A stretch of DNA of 64,000 nt from Kitasatospora humi (GTDB lineage: Bacteria > Actinomycetota > Actinomycetes > Streptomycetales > Streptomycetaceae): NCBI RefSeq assembly GCF_020907985.1, contig NZ_JAJJPA010000020.1, positions 1-64,000 of the forward strand, given 5' to 3'. Under the pieces are notes generated by a model. It had not been told where the DNA came from, did not search any database, and saw only the letters and a program-made list of their open reading frames with translations. Both the position numbers and the translations under genes were made by a program. Positions 16,679-25,623 of this stretch are shown in pieces. How positions within the stretch are numbered: position 1 is the first letter of the stretch; each line of letters begins with the position of its first letter.

Positions 16679-17491
16679 TCAGGGCGAGACCGGGCGCTCC
16701 CACAGGGCCCGCCAGGTCTGTGGCCCGAGCTCACCGTCGACGGCCAGCGGCCACCCGTTGCGGGTCGAGTCCGCTTGGAAGGCCCGCACCGTGGCCTCGG
16801 TGTGCTCGCCGTACCAGCCGTCGGCACCATCGGGCCCGAGGCTCCACGTTCGGTCGAGCAGCCGCTCCTGGGCAGCCTGCACGTCCGGGCCCTGCATCGT
16901 CGGACTGGTCAGCCGCATGACCCGGCCCGGGAACGGCGGCGCCGTCAGGCCGGAGGTCTGCGGCGTGCTCGGCTCGTGCTCCTGCCCAGCACCGGTACCG
17001 CCGGGACGCGGTGCACCAGCCCGCACCCACGCGTACAGCTCGTCGCCGGGACAGTCGGTCGGGTATCCGTCCTTGTGCCCGAGGATCTCGGGGCCGGCAC
17101 CGCGCTCCTGCAGGTACTCGATGGCGTCGCGGAGGCCCTGCTTGAGCAGGTCGCTCGCCTGCTCGTCCGTGCCCTGGATCGCGCACACCGCGTAATGATT
17201 GGTGTTGAGTTCGCGGTTGCCGTTCGCCCCGCTCATCTTGCTGGCCCCGCGGCCCTCGAAGACCACGGCGTGCTGGCAGGCGATCAAGTTGTACGCGATG
17301 TCTATCCAGCCCTCCTTCTTGTTCGCCAGGTGCTCCGCCAGGATCGCGCGCACCTCGGCGGCGCAACCGGAGTGGTCAGGAGTCCGGTAGGGACCGCCGA
17401 TCCAGTGCACCTTGACGCCTCGTGCCGTCGGCAGGTCGGCTGCCGGGCTGGTCGGTGAGGCTCCCCACTGCTCGCGGGTGACGAACTGCAT
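16679..17491 (-). CDS. Endolysin: N-acetylmuramoyl-L-alanine amidase with peptidoglycan-binding domain
   Basis: Start ATG 17491 (MQFVTREQWGASPT) with GGGAGAGAAGG upstream; the same frame continues to 18253 only as a shadow of the protease gene. 270 aa. Residues 1-165 are a PGRP/amidase_2 domain with zinc ligands and catalytic Tyr visible in VKVHWIGG, IAYNLIACQHAVVFEGRG, ILGHKDGYPTDCPG. After a Pro/Thr linker, residues 195-270 form a PG_binding_1 repeat (GPDVQAAQERL, GWYGEHTEATVRAFQ, VDGELGPQTWRALW). It would cut the stem peptide from the glycan at lysis. No holin is seen next to it. Confidence 0.9.
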   Translation of the reverse strand: MQFVTREQWGASPTSPAADLPTARGVKVHWIGGPYRTPDHSGCAAEVRAILAEHLANKKEGWIDIAYNLIACQHAVVFEGRGASKMSGANGNRELNTNHYAVCAIQGTDEQASDLLKQGLRDAIEYLQERGAGPEILGHKDGYPTDCPGDELYAWVRAGAPRPGGTGAGQEHEPSTPQTSGLTAPPFPGRVMRLTSPTMQGPDVQAAQERLLDRTWSLGPDGADGWYGEHTEATVRAFQADSTRNGWPLAVDGELGPQTWRALWERPVSP

Positions 17492-17546
17492 CCTTCTCTC
17501 CCTTGCTCTCGGTAGGTCATTCCGCCCCGGCACCGAGCCGGTGTGC

Positions 17547-18728
17547 TCAGCCCGCAGGGGTGCGGGCGTCGGCGAACAGGGCCATCGCGGCGCTGATCTC
17601 GCTGGCGTGCAGCGTGGAGGTGGCGTCGGTCGACTTCTGCGGACTCGGCGGCGTCTGCTGCCAGTTGATGCCGGCGGCCTCCAGAACGGAGACCAGGTGC
17701 CGGACGGCGGTGGCGATCCGCTCGGCGTTCGCCCCAGACAGGGCCCGCCCCTCCTTCCCCTCCACCGCTGCGAGGGTCTTGAGCTGGGAGGTGATCTGCT
17801 CCAGGCCTGGGACGAGGGGCGGCTGCTCCAATAGGTCGGCCTGTTCCACGTCCAGGAGCAGGCGGACCGGTGCGGGGCTGCCAGTGGTGGGGTTGCCGTC
17901 GTTGTCGAGGGTGTACGGGACCTGCCATGCGGACGCCCCGTAGCTGTCCTCGGTGAACTGCCAGACGTAGGCGATCGCCCGGTCCGGGTAGGTGCCGATG
18001 ATCTGCACGCTGCAGTCGCCGGCCATCGGACCGGACTCGGCCTGCAGTTGCTCCTGCACCGCGTCAGCGATCGCGGCAAGCCTCTCCTCCAGGGTGCCAG
18101 CCAACGGCCCGAGCGAGATCTCCACCTCGCCGAGCAGTCCGCGGGCCTTGCCCTGCGGGAGCTGCTTGAGCGCGACCGTAGAGGTGTACGGGTTGGCGCC
18201 GAACAGCACCGGGCTGTACTCGTACAGGTCAAGGTCGGTGATGTGCCGGGCACCCTTGCTGCGCTTGGCGGTGCGCACCCGGTAGCCGATGGACCACTGC
18301 ACCTGGTCGGCGAAGAACTGCAGGTTGGCGTACATGTCCTGGCCGGCCTGGGTTGCCAAGTTGCAGCGGCCCTTGACCAGCAACGCGCCGGCCCCGGCGG
18401 GCCAGGGCTGCCCGTTGGGCAGTGCGGCCGGGAGTCGGCTATCGCCTGGCAGCAGTTCCTCGATGTGCTCGGTCTTGGCGGTCCAGACGTTCCAGTCGTG
18501 TGACCACACGCCCTTCGGCGTGAGCTCGGCGAGGGTGCGGGCGTAGGCTCCCGGCTCGATCACATCGCCGTCGTGGTCGAGGAGACCAGTGACGGAGACC
18601 AGGCTGGTGAAGGTGCCGGTCTCATCGTTGCTCTCCAGCAGTCCCAGGGCTGCCGCCTGCTTGTGTTCGAGCGCGACGCTGGCCGTGCCGCTTCTTGTCA
18701 CCGTTCTGCTCCCGTCCTGGGGTGTCAC
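17547..18728 (-). CDS. HK97-family prohead (maturation) protease with C-terminal extension
   Basis: GTG 18728; 393 aa. The protease core is in residues about 30-190: FTSLVSVTGLLDHDGDVIEPGAY, then VWSHDW with the catalytic His, VQWSIGYRV with the nucleophile Ser, and DLDLYEYSPVLFGANP, all diagnostic of S78 prohead proteases. The C-terminal 190 residues are not protease; they include an alpha/beta stretch (SVQIIGTYPDRAIAYVWQF) and a helical tail, possibly a fused scaffold. It would cleave the capsid N-terminal region during head maturation. Confidence 0.85.
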   Translation of the reverse strand: MTPQDGSRTVTRSGTASVALEHKQAAALGLLESNDETGTFTSLVSVTGLLDHDGDVIEPGAYARTLAELTPKGVWSHDWNVWTAKTEHIEELLPGDSRLPAALPNGQPWPAGAGALLVKGRCNLATQAGQDMYANLQFFADQVQWSIGYRVRTAKRSKGARHITDLDLYEYSPVLFGANPYTSTVALKQLPQGKARGLLGEVEISLGPLAGTLEERLAAIADAVQEQLQAESGPMAGDCSVQIIGTYPDRAIAYVWQFTEDSYGASAWQVPYTLDNDGNPTTGSPAPVRLLLDVEQADLLEQPPLVPGLEQITSQLKTLAAVEGKEGRALSGANAERIATAVRHLVSVLEAAGINWQQTPPSPQKSTDATSTLHASEISAAMALFADARTPAG

Positions 18729-19067
18729 GGGCGACAGTAGGAAGTGACGCCGGTTAGGTCGCGTCCAACTCGATCGGCAAGGCCGACCAGGCAGCCGACC
18801 CGACCGGGCTCAGTCGGCACAGCTGGGAGCGGGTTGGCCCGCCGGAGTTGGCCTTCTTGCACGCGAAGCCACCGCTTGGTTTGGCGCGGTTCGGCGCCGG
18901 CTGCTGCGCGGCGGGCCGGCAGGGCGTCGGTCGCTCCCCCCGCAACCCCAACGAACGCGCCTACTTCCATCGCCAATCGAGCAACTCTCTAGACATGAGA
19001 CAGTAGGTGCGCCAGCACTGCACTGCTATTCTCAAATGGCAGAAGCTACCTGGAGGGGATGGAAGCA
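18729..19067. other. Divergent intergenic region in the element
   Basis: About 340 nt between the protease (left, minus) and the 19068 gene (right, plus). Short frames here have no start signals or family resemblance. The 80 nt before 19068 are AT-richer and probably hold that gene's promoter. I see no other organised feature. Confidence 0.4.
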
Positions 19068-19655
19068 ATGAAGATCCGCTACGTGGAGCTAGACGGAACC
19101 CCTGAGGAGTTGGACCAGTCGAAGCTCGCTCAGGAGCTGCTTCGCCTTGCAGCGATCACGCACCACTCCCAGAGCGAGCCGGTCCCAGCTGGCAATGACT
19201 CAACTACCGATACCTGGAGCTGGACACTCGGCAATCCCATTCCTGGGGTTGCCGAAGAGGGACAGTCGGCGACTACTGCGCTGCTATCACGGAACGAGGC
19301 GGCAGGATACTTCGTCAGGTTCCTGAGCGAGGCGACCGGTTGGGAGAACGCGGCAGTCTTTGGCGTGAAACGTAAGTCCGCCCAAGCAGGCGACCCGCTG
19401 GACTACAGCGACTACCTGCGTCTCCGCAAAGTCGGCAGCCATCTGGGTGGCTTCGCCTATGTCTATGCAGACACAGGACGAGTTAACCTGCGACTGAACT
19501 ATGACAACTCGCCCGCAGCCCTACAAGCGTTGGCTCCAGCCGCGTTCGTGGTGCACACGGGCCATCGTGCGTACCGCGTGAGCATCGACATCGCCGATGA
19601 AGACACACTCCAGCAAGCTGTTCAGCTTGCGAAGATCGCCTACGACCTCACCTGA
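19068..19655 (+). CDS. Hypothetical cargo gene
   Basis: ATG 19068 (MKIRYVELDGTPEEL) has GGAGGGG (19052-19058) 9 nt upstream and is preferred to ATG 19059; 195 aa. Composition is less GC-rich than the structural genes around it. The C-terminal half reads like a small alpha/beta domain (AFVVHTGHRAYRVSIDIADEDTLQQAVQLA). No family recognised. Its opposite orientation and composition mark it as accessory cargo, possibly a morphogenesis-unrelated or defence gene. Confidence 0.6.
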   Translation: MKIRYVELDGTPEELDQSKLAQELLRLAAITHHSQSEPVPAGNDSTTDTWSWTLGNPIPGVAEEGQSATTALLSRNEAAGYFVRFLSEATGWENAAVFGVKRKSAQAGDPLDYSDYLRLRKVGSHLGGFAYVYADTGRVNLRLNYDNSPAALQALAPAAFVVHTGHRAYRVSIDIADEDTLQQAVQLAKIAYDLT

Positions 19656-19725
19656 CTACGCTTCATCATCTGTCCGTTACAACTGACGGGCATGCCACGG
19701 AAGCAGGCCAGCACGCAGCCGGCTC

Positions 19726-21792
19726 TCAGCCGTGCCGGGTCCAGGCAAGTCTGCACCGGCAGTTGATGGTCTGTCCGGGCGGTGCGGTTGGGTCGCCTGG
19801 GTGGCGCAGCAGATTGGTGCCGACGGTGAACGGCTGGCCGAGTGGCTGGGTTTGGCCGTCGGCATCGGCGTGCTCTGAGCGGGTGTGGGTGTCCTGATGG
19901 GCTACCCAGCGCCGGACGAGGCCGGTGCGGGCGGTGGCAGTGGCGGCGTGGTCGCGGGCGGCTTCGATGACGGTGGTGGCCAGCCGGGTGGCGGCGCTGC
20001 TGGCCCAAGTGGCGGCGCTGCGGCCCCAGGCGCGGATGGTGGCGATGATGCCTTCTCGGTCGGTACCGGCCTGGTCGTCGTCGCGGATGGCCTTGGCGAG
20101 GCTGGCGGCCTGCTGGGCGACGCTGTCGGCGAGCAGGGGCGCGATGGTCGGCCAGCCAGGGGCGCTGCTCGAGATGGTGGCGGCCAGAGCGGTGTTCATC
20201 TCCTCGGCCGCTGCGTTCGCGGCCTGCTCGACGGCCGGCCGCAGCGCCTGCTCGGCCTCGGCCTGCCAGGTCGCCGCGTCGAGCACAGCATCGACTGGCA
20301 GTTCCTTGCCGCCGGTGCGCAGGTCTGTCTGGCCGCGGTGGTCCCAGTGGCGGGTTCCGGTGCGGTGGCGCGGCGAGTTAAGGCGAGCAACGGTCCGCTC
20401 GGTCCAGCGAACGGTCAGGGCCTGCAGTGCGTCCTCCAGGCGCTGTTGAAGGGCATGAGCCGCAGTGCCGTCGAGCTGCAGCTCTTCTTCGCTGGTGGCG
20501 GGGTGGCTCTTGGCAGCTGCGGCCGGTGCCGGGGGCGCTGCGGCTGCTGCGAGGGCGGTGGCGTCGGTGGCGCGGGCGGGGACGGGGGTGCGTCCGGAGG
20601 TGAGCCACAGGGCACGGGTGGCGGGGGTGTCGTCCATCTCGTCCGCGTAGCCGGCGAGTTTCGCGTACGAGAGAGGTGAGCGAACTCCGGCGTCGACTTC
20701 GTCGCGGGCCTCCTTGAGGCGGTTGGCGCGGGCCATGCGCAGCACGTCTATGTCGGAGGTGTCGAAGTAGGCCTCGTGGCCGTCATCGACATCGGGCTGG
20801 AAGGCGGAGGCGAGCAGGGTCAGATGCGGGGGCATGGTGACCTCCCACAGCATCAGCTTCTCGGCCTGGGCGTTGTCGTAGGTGCGGCCGGACGCGTTGC
20901 CGAGCTGGGATTCGGGGACGCCGAAGGCGGCCAGAACTTCGATCTTGGCGGTGCCGGACACGGTCTCGTAGGCCATGTCGCGTGGGGTGGTGGAGGTGTC
21001 GGTGACGGTGATGCCGCCGCCGGCCAGCACGGTCCAGGTGCCGGCGGCGGTCGGCCCGGTGGCGAACTTGGAGCGCAGCAGGCGCAGTTCGTCGGGCTCC
21101 ATGTCGCCGTCGATGCTGATGATGCCGCCGGGCCTGCTGTCGTTGTGGACGAAGCTGAGGTTGTACAGGCGGGTGAAGTGGTCGAGGTCGACGGACAGGC
21201 CGGCGGCTTCGAGGGGAGTCATGCCGCTGTAGGGGTCGAGGGGGTGGGGATTGCGGATCCAGCGGACCTGGTCGGGATCGAGGGTGCGCAGTTCGCCGGT
21301 GGGGGTGACGGTCTCGAAGTGGTCGATCAGGTCGGCGCCGTTGCCGGGGACGGGCCGGGTCCGGCCGGGCGGGAGCAGCTCGACTCGCAGCAGGTCGCCC
21401 CCGCGGGAGAAGGTGGGTTCTATGAAGGCACCGCGCTTGGACAGCAGGAGCTGCATGCTGAGGCGCTTCTTGAAGACCCAGGCCCACTCGAGGGGGTTGG
21501 CAGTGCGGTTCATCACCCTGTACAGCGGGTGATCGGGCAACGGCGGTGCTGGTTCGTCGGAGCGGTCGCTGATGGGGCGGACCCGCAGGAGACGGTCGGC
21601 GGCGTGGTTGCTGATGGTGTCCACCGCCTTGTAGACCCATACGGCGCGTTCCATGCCGTCTCTGACGGCGCGTTCCACGCTCCAGGGCTGGGCGCGGTCG
21701 AGGCTGACTGGCGCCCAGGCGTAGGCGGGGCCGCTGGTCAGCTTAGTGGCGAGCGGGGTGCGGCGCAGGGTGGGCAGCCAGCGGCGGGCCAT
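19726..21792 (-). CDS. Portal protein fused to MuF-like head morphogenesis domain
   Basis: 688 aa from ATG 21792. Residues about 35-400 are a phage portal domain (VWVYKAVDTISNHAADRLL, VRWIRNPHPLDPYSGMTPLEAA, SFVHNDSRPGGIISIDGDM, FGVPESQLGNASGRTYDNAQ). The C-terminal 70 residues carry the SPP1 gp7/Mu F signature with WVAHQDTHTRSEHADADGQ and INCRCRLAW. Portal and MuF are normally two adjacent genes; here they are one polypeptide joined by an Ala-rich helical linker with many Gln/Glu. The portal forms the DNA entry vertex; MuF proteins are packaged minor head proteins. Confidence 0.87.
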   Translation of the reverse strand: MARRWLPTLRRTPLATKLTSGPAYAWAPVSLDRAQPWSVERAVRDGMERAVWVYKAVDTISNHAADRLLRVRPISDRSDEPAPPLPDHPLYRVMNRTANPLEWAWVFKKRLSMQLLLSKRGAFIEPTFSRGGDLLRVELLPPGRTRPVPGNGADLIDHFETVTPTGELRTLDPDQVRWIRNPHPLDPYSGMTPLEAAGLSVDLDHFTRLYNLSFVHNDSRPGGIISIDGDMEPDELRLLRSKFATGPTAAGTWTVLAGGGITVTDTSTTPRDMAYETVSGTAKIEVLAAFGVPESQLGNASGRTYDNAQAEKLMLWEVTMPPHLTLLASAFQPDVDDGHEAYFDTSDIDVLRMARANRLKEARDEVDAGVRSPLSYAKLAGYADEMDDTPATRALWLTSGRTPVPARATDATALAAAAAPPAPAAAAKSHPATSEEELQLDGTAAHALQQRLEDALQALTVRWTERTVARLNSPRHRTGTRHWDHRGQTDLRTGGKELPVDAVLDAATWQAEAEQALRPAVEQAANAAAEEMNTALAATISSSAPGWPTIAPLLADSVAQQAASLAKAIRDDDQAGTDREGIIATIRAWGRSAATWASSAATRLATTVIEAARDHAATATARTGLVRRWVAHQDTHTRSEHADADGQTQPLGQPFTVGTNLLRHPGDPTAPPGQTINCRCRLAWTRHG

Positions 21793-21803
21793 CGACTCTC
21801 CCC

Positions 21804-22025
21804 CTACTGCTGCTCGTGGGCGTAGCCGAGCGCAGCGGCGCCGGCCAGCGCGGTGAGGCTGGTGGCGGCAAGGCCCAGCCGCGGGTCGGTCGTGTAGGCG
21901 GCCGCGTTGAGGCCGAGCGTGGCCAGGGTGAGCAGGGCGACGGCGGCCAGGTCGCGCGCCCGGGGTGCTGTCGGGTGCGCGACCTGGTTCTTGGTGCGGT
22001 GCTGCGGGCCGTTGGTGGTGGTCAC
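21804..22025 (-). CDS. Small membrane protein
   Basis: 73 aa with a basic, hydrophilic N terminus and two hydrophobic segments (LAAVALLTLATLGLNAAAY and LAATSLTALAGAAALGYA). It sits 11 nt upstream of the portal gene on the same strand. Function unknown; small two-helix proteins in phage clusters can be holins, but its distance from the endolysin gives no support for that. Confidence 0.55.
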   Translation of the reverse strand: MTTTNGPQHRTKNQVAHPTAPRARDLAAVALLTLATLGLNAAAYTTDPRLGLAATSLTALAGAAALGYAHEQQ

Positions 22026-22051
22026 GGCTGCAGGCTAGGCAGGGCTGGCGG

Positions 22052-22420
22052 CTAGCGTCCTGCTGTGGGCGGCCTGCGGCGCAGGCTGGTGGTCATCCTG
22101 TTGGCCGGGTCGTTGGGGTCGGGCTTGCGGAAGTCGAGGGCGGCACTGGTCTGGGGCGAGTCGTTGTTCTCCGGGGTGCGGCGCTTGCGGGTGCCGACCG
22201 GGCCGCCGTGCAGGGTGGGGTCGGTGGCGGGGCAGGGGGTGTCGAGCGCCTGGTCGTACGGCTTCCTGCAGTGGGCGCACATCACCTCGGCCGAGGTGAC
22301 CTTGGTGGTGGCGGGGACGCGGTAGATGCCGCGGCGGCGCGCGTAGGCGGCGCCTTGGGCGTCCACCGGCACCCAGGCCGCGATGACCCACTCGTGTGAG
22401 GTGTTGTTGTCGTCGCTCAT
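22052..22420 (-). CDS. Hypothetical phage protein with a small zinc-ribbon-like segment
   Basis: ATG 22420 follows GGGGGAG; 122 aa (MSDDNNTSHEWVIAAW...). Residues about 47-62 contain MCAHCRKPYDQALDTPC, a CxxC...C cluster that could bind zinc. The second half is polar and basic. It heads the leftward portal operon. Family not recognised. Confidence 0.6.
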   Translation of the reverse strand: MSDDNNTSHEWVIAAWVPVDAQGAAYARRRGIYRVPATTKVTSAEVMCAHCRKPYDQALDTPCPATDPTLHGGPVGTRKRRTPENNDSPQTSAALDFRKPDPNDPANRMTTSLRRRPPTAGR

Positions 22421-22750
22421 TTCTACTCCCCCAGGCAGCGGGCGCTGCGTGCGCGTATTGGTCGATGTGGGTACTCGGTTGGCGGTGTTGTGGTGACCTG
22501 CCGCTGGCAGTCGACCGCGGGGCATGGCTCACCGCCAGCTTCTGCCCAGGCCAGAGCCCCCGCTGGGCACGCTGTGGTTCGCTTCGAACACCGTCAGGTG
22601 ATATTAATCTGAGCATACGACTATGACAGAAGGAAAGGGGGGTTCGGTGATGCCGCATCAGATCACCGGTCACAGAACGCGAGCAGGACCGTCGCTCGCG
22701 CACCAGTGGACAGCCCGCCAACACCCAGCCAGGCAACGGAGGACGACGCC
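22421..22750. promoter_or_regulatory. Divergent control region between head operon and XRE/ImmA operon
   Basis: 330 nt separating opposite transcription units. The stretch 22598-22628 is markedly AT-rich (TGATATTAATCTGAGC) and contains the inverted repeat CATA-CGAC-TATG (22614-22625), a plausible operator for the XRE repressor encoded immediately downstream. Exact promoters cannot be assigned. Confidence 0.4.
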
Positions 22751-23194
22751 ATGACCGATGGCGCCGGCACGGCTCGCGAGGCGGCCCCGGTCACGCTCGC
22801 GGAGAAGATCGACTACCTCTTCACCCACACAACTCCCCCCGGGGAGAAGGTCCCTTCGAACGAAGAGGTGGCCACCGCCATCAACATCCGCGCCGGAGAG
22901 CGAGCGATCTCCACCCCCTACCTGTGGCAGTTGCGCACCGGCAGGCGGGACAACCCGACCAAGCGTCATCTGGAGCTGATCGCCCAGCACTTCGGCGTGA
23001 GCCCGGCCTTCTTCTTCGACCAGACGGTCGCCGAGGAGGTCATCCAGCAGCTGCGGTTCCTGCACTCGATGGCCAGCGGAGACGTCCGCGGCGTCGCCAT
23101 GCGTGCGGCCGGACTGTCGGCCGAGCACCTGGCGGAGCTGAACAAGGTGATCGCTGAACTGACCGAGCTGCAGGCCCTGGAGGACGAGGAGTAG
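22751..23194 (+). CDS. XRE-family transcriptional regulator
   Basis: ATG 22751 has GGAGG (22738-22742) 8 nt upstream and is preferred to GTG 22706; 147 aa. The helix-turn-helix lies around residues 35-80 (NEEVATAINIRAGERAISTPYLWQLRTGRRDNP), followed by FGVSPAFFFD, typical of regulators paired with ImmA-type peptidases. It is the first gene of a four-gene rightward operon. In such pairs the peptidase cleaves or inactivates the repressor on a damage or infection cue; this is family knowledge. Confidence 0.85.
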   Translation: MTDGAGTAREAAPVTLAEKIDYLFTHTTPPGEKVPSNEEVATAINIRAGERAISTPYLWQLRTGRRDNPTKRHLELIAQHFGVSPAFFFDQTVAEEVIQQLRFLHSMASGDVRGVAMRAAGLSAEHLAELNKVIAELTELQALEDEE

Positions 23195-23251
23195 GCGGAT
23201 CCAGCAGTCCGTCGCCCCACCAGCACGTACACCACAGACAGGCCGAACACC

Positions 23252-23815
23252 ATGCTGAGCTACCTGTCCAAGCAGCTCGCGGCGTGGCGGCAGGACCGCG
23301 ACCTGCGCCGGACCTGCGAGACGCGCCTGGAGGGTCTGCCCCTGCCCGTCCCTTTCACCGTCCCGGCGATGGTGAAGGTGGTGGAGGAGCTTCGGGGGCG
23401 GCGCATCATCCTGGTGCCGCTGCCCGCCGAAGTGATCGACCCGGAGTCGGCGTGCGGGCTATGGCTGAGCCTGCGCACTGCCGATGTCGTGTTCCACGAA
23501 GCCGGCACCACCCCCGGCCACCAGGAGCAGATCGTCCTGCACGAGCTGTCGCACATGCTGTTCGATCACCACGGCACCAAGTCGCTGAAGGAGATTCAGC
23601 GTCTGTGCCCCCACCTTGACCTCGCGCTCATCCTGAAGTTCACCGCCGGTGTCTCCGCGATGGGCCGCACCTCGTACGACGACTGCCAGGAGAGGGACGC
23701 CGAGATGCTGGCAACCCTCATCCGGCAGCGGGCGACCCGGCAGCTGGCCCCCGACGACGCGATCAGCCGTCTCGACAGCAGCCTGTCGCATCCGATCAAG
23801 ATCAGAAAGCCTTGA
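23252..23815 (+). CDS. ImmA/IrrE-family metallopeptidase
   Basis: 187 aa from ATG 23252, 57 nt after the XRE gene. The zinc-binding motif is HELSHMLFDH (HExxH) at about residues 93-102, with DDCQERDAEMLATL providing the distal acidic ligand region. Such peptidases inactivate XRE repressors of integrative elements. The arrangement XRE, ImmA, membrane protein recurs in streptomycete accessory regions. Confidence 0.85.
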   Translation: MLSYLSKQLAAWRQDRDLRRTCETRLEGLPLPVPFTVPAMVKVVEELRGRRIILVPLPAEVIDPESACGLWLSLRTADVVFHEAGTTPGHQEQIVLHELSHMLFDHHGTKSLKEIQRLCPHLDLALILKFTAGVSAMGRTSYDDCQERDAEMLATLIRQRATRQLAPDDAISRLDSSLSHPIKIRKP

Positions 23816-23817
23816 GT

Positions 23818-25029
23818 GTGAGCACCCTTGCAGTCCTCCAGTACGCCATCACCGCCCTGATGTGGGGTATGACCGCCTGGAGACTCCCCGCCCTGTGGAG
23901 CAACGACAGCCAGCGCCAATCACTTTGGGCCACCTACTCCTGCTTCGCCGTGGCGCTCACCCTCAAGCTCCCACCGGTGAAGTACCTGCTCGAGCACCTC
24001 GGCATCGTGGACCTGTCCGTCCTGCTGAAGCACATCATCAGCATCGGCGCGATCTGCTCCGTGCTGAACTTCATCGTCGCGGTGTACGGCTCCGGAACGT
24101 CCGAGGACACCGGGCAACTGCCGCTGCACGTGCGGGTGGCGCACATCGTCAACCGGGTCGCCGCCAAGACGGCGGTGCTGGCGGTGCTGGCCATGACGGC
24201 GCTGTTCTTCTTCGCCGTGCCCCGGCCGAGCGCCAGCCGGCACTTCGTCAACGACCATGAGGGCGAAGTCGGGGCCACGCTGTACATGCTCGTCTTCTAC
24301 CTGTTCCTCGGCGCCGCCTCGGCGGTCAGCGCCTACCAGTGGGGCAGCCAGTCCCGTCGCGCCACCAACAAGCTGCTGCGCACCGGGCTGGTCCTGCTGT
24401 GCTCCGCGATGTGCCTGGGCGTGCTGTACGTCACCATCCGGGTCTCGTTCCTGCTGGTCCGCGTGACGGGCGCCCAGTTCCCTGGTGGAACCGACCGGAT
24501 GGAAAGCATCACCGAGTCCATCCAGGTGCTGCTGTTCCTGCTGTTCATGCTGGGCGCGACCGTGCCGACCGGGACCGCCCTCACCACCCGTGTGCAGGCG
24601 TGGCGGCAGTTGCGCCGCCTATGGCCGCTGTGGCACGACCTCGCCGAGAGCACGCCCAAGGTGGTGCTCGGCGTCCCCACCAGCCGCACCCGCGACCTGC
24701 TCGCCCTCGACGCCCTGGAGGTTCGGCTCCAGCGCCGCGCGGTCGAGATCCGCGACGCCGGCCTGATCCTGCGCCACTACGCCCCCGCGGGAGTCGCCGA
24801 CCGCGCCGACCAGTACGTGCGGGAGCTCGGTCTGACGGGCTACCAGGCCAGCGCGGCGGCGGAGGCGTACCGGCTGCGTGCAGCGATCGACGCGAAGGCA
24901 TCGGGTGCTGCGGCTGGGCCGGCCAGCGCGGCGGTGTCGGACAACTCCTCGGCGGACGAAGTGCCCTGGCTGCTCGAGGTGTCCTCGGCGTACTCGCGGC
25001 TGCCCGAGCAGCTCGCTACGGCCGCGTGA
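23818..25029 (+). CDS. MAB_1171c-type multi-spanning membrane protein
   Basis: Either TTG 23812 (overlapping the ImmA stop) or GTG 23818 can start it; about 404 aa. Seven or so hydrophobic segments occupy the first 240 residues (ITALMWGMTAWRLPAL, CFAVALTLKL, ISIGAICSVLNFIVAV, AVLAVLAMTALFFFAV, LYMLVFYLFLGAASAV, TGLVLLCSAMCLGVL, IQVLLFLLFMLGATV), then a cytosolic helical domain of 160 residues containing LWPLWHDLAESTPKVVLG. This family is regularly encoded after XRE and ImmA genes; a transport function is only nominal. It may be the membrane sensor or effector of the module. Confidence 0.75.
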   Translation: MSTLAVLQYAITALMWGMTAWRLPALWSNDSQRQSLWATYSCFAVALTLKLPPVKYLLEHLGIVDLSVLLKHIISIGAICSVLNFIVAVYGSGTSEDTGQLPLHVRVAHIVNRVAAKTAVLAVLAMTALFFFAVPRPSASRHFVNDHEGEVGATLYMLVFYLFLGAASAVSAYQWGSQSRRATNKLLRTGLVLLCSAMCLGVLYVTIRVSFLLVRVTGAQFPGGTDRMESITESIQVLLFLLFMLGATVPTGTALTTRVQAWRQLRRLWPLWHDLAESTPKVVLGVPTSRTRDLLALDALEVRLQRRAVEIRDAGLILRHYAPAGVADRADQYVRELGLTGYQASAAAEAYRLRAAIDAKASGAAAGPASAAVSDNSSADEVPWLLEVSSAYSRLPEQLATAA

Positions 25030-25038
25030 GGTGTGACC

Positions 25039-25605
25039 ATGCGATTCGCACAAGCTGTCTCCGACGTCCTGCAGCCCCGCAACCTGCTCTTCGCCTCCCT
25101 GGCGCTCCTCGGCTGGGGGGTGGCGGGGACCGGCGGAGCCGCCTGGGGTCTGTTTGCCGCCGTGTTCGCCGGAGCGGTACCGGCGTGGTTCATTCAGCGC
25201 GGCGTGCGGCGGGGCGCGTGGGCCAACCGGCACATCGATGACCGGCACCAGCGTCTGGGCGTGTTCGTGGTGATCATCGCCAGTGTGGCGGTGTCGCTGG
25301 CCGTGTTGGAGTTCGCGGGTGCGCCACGCGAGATCTTCGCCGCCGCGGTCTGCCTGCTGGCCGTCGCCGTGGTGCTGCTGGCGGTGACTCCGCTGTGGAA
25401 GATCTCAGTGCACGCGATGGTGGCCGGCAGCATGGCCTCCGCCCTCGGTAGTGCGCTCTCCGGCTGGTGGTGGGCCGCTTCCACCGTGGTGGTGGCGGTG
25501 GTGTGGTCACGTATCGCCACCTGCGGGCACACCCCCGCGCAGGCCGCCACCGGCGCGTTGACCGGGGCGGGGCTGGCCGCCTTGTCCTTCGCCGTGCTGC
25601 TGTGA
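25039..25605 (+). CDS. PAP2-superfamily membrane protein
   Basis: ATG 25039 or GTG 25033, 9 or 3 nt after the preceding stop; about 188 aa, five hydrophobic segments. KISVHAMVAGSMASALG and SRIATCGHTPAQAATGA match the second and third PAP2 phosphatase motifs (SxHA; SRxxxGxHTPxQxxxG), although the first motif (KxxxxxxRP) is not evident. It is the last gene of the XRE/ImmA operon. Lipid or prenyl phosphate hydrolysis is possible; the role with the regulator module is unknown. Confidence 0.7.
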   Translation: MRFAQAVSDVLQPRNLLFASLALLGWGVAGTGGAAWGLFAAVFAGAVPAWFIQRGVRRGAWANRHIDDRHQRLGVFVVIIASVAVSLAVLEFAGAPREIFAAAVCLLAVAVVLLAVTPLWKISVHAMVAGSMASALGSALSGWWWAASTVVVAVVWSRIATCGHTPAQAATGALTGAGLAALSFAVLL

Positions 25606-25623
25606 CCTGGGACGGCTGCCCGC

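Noticed and set aside
22052..22736. Longer minus-strand frames upstream of 22420
   Set aside because: They cross the AT-rich divergent control region; ATG 22420 has a clear ribosome binding site.
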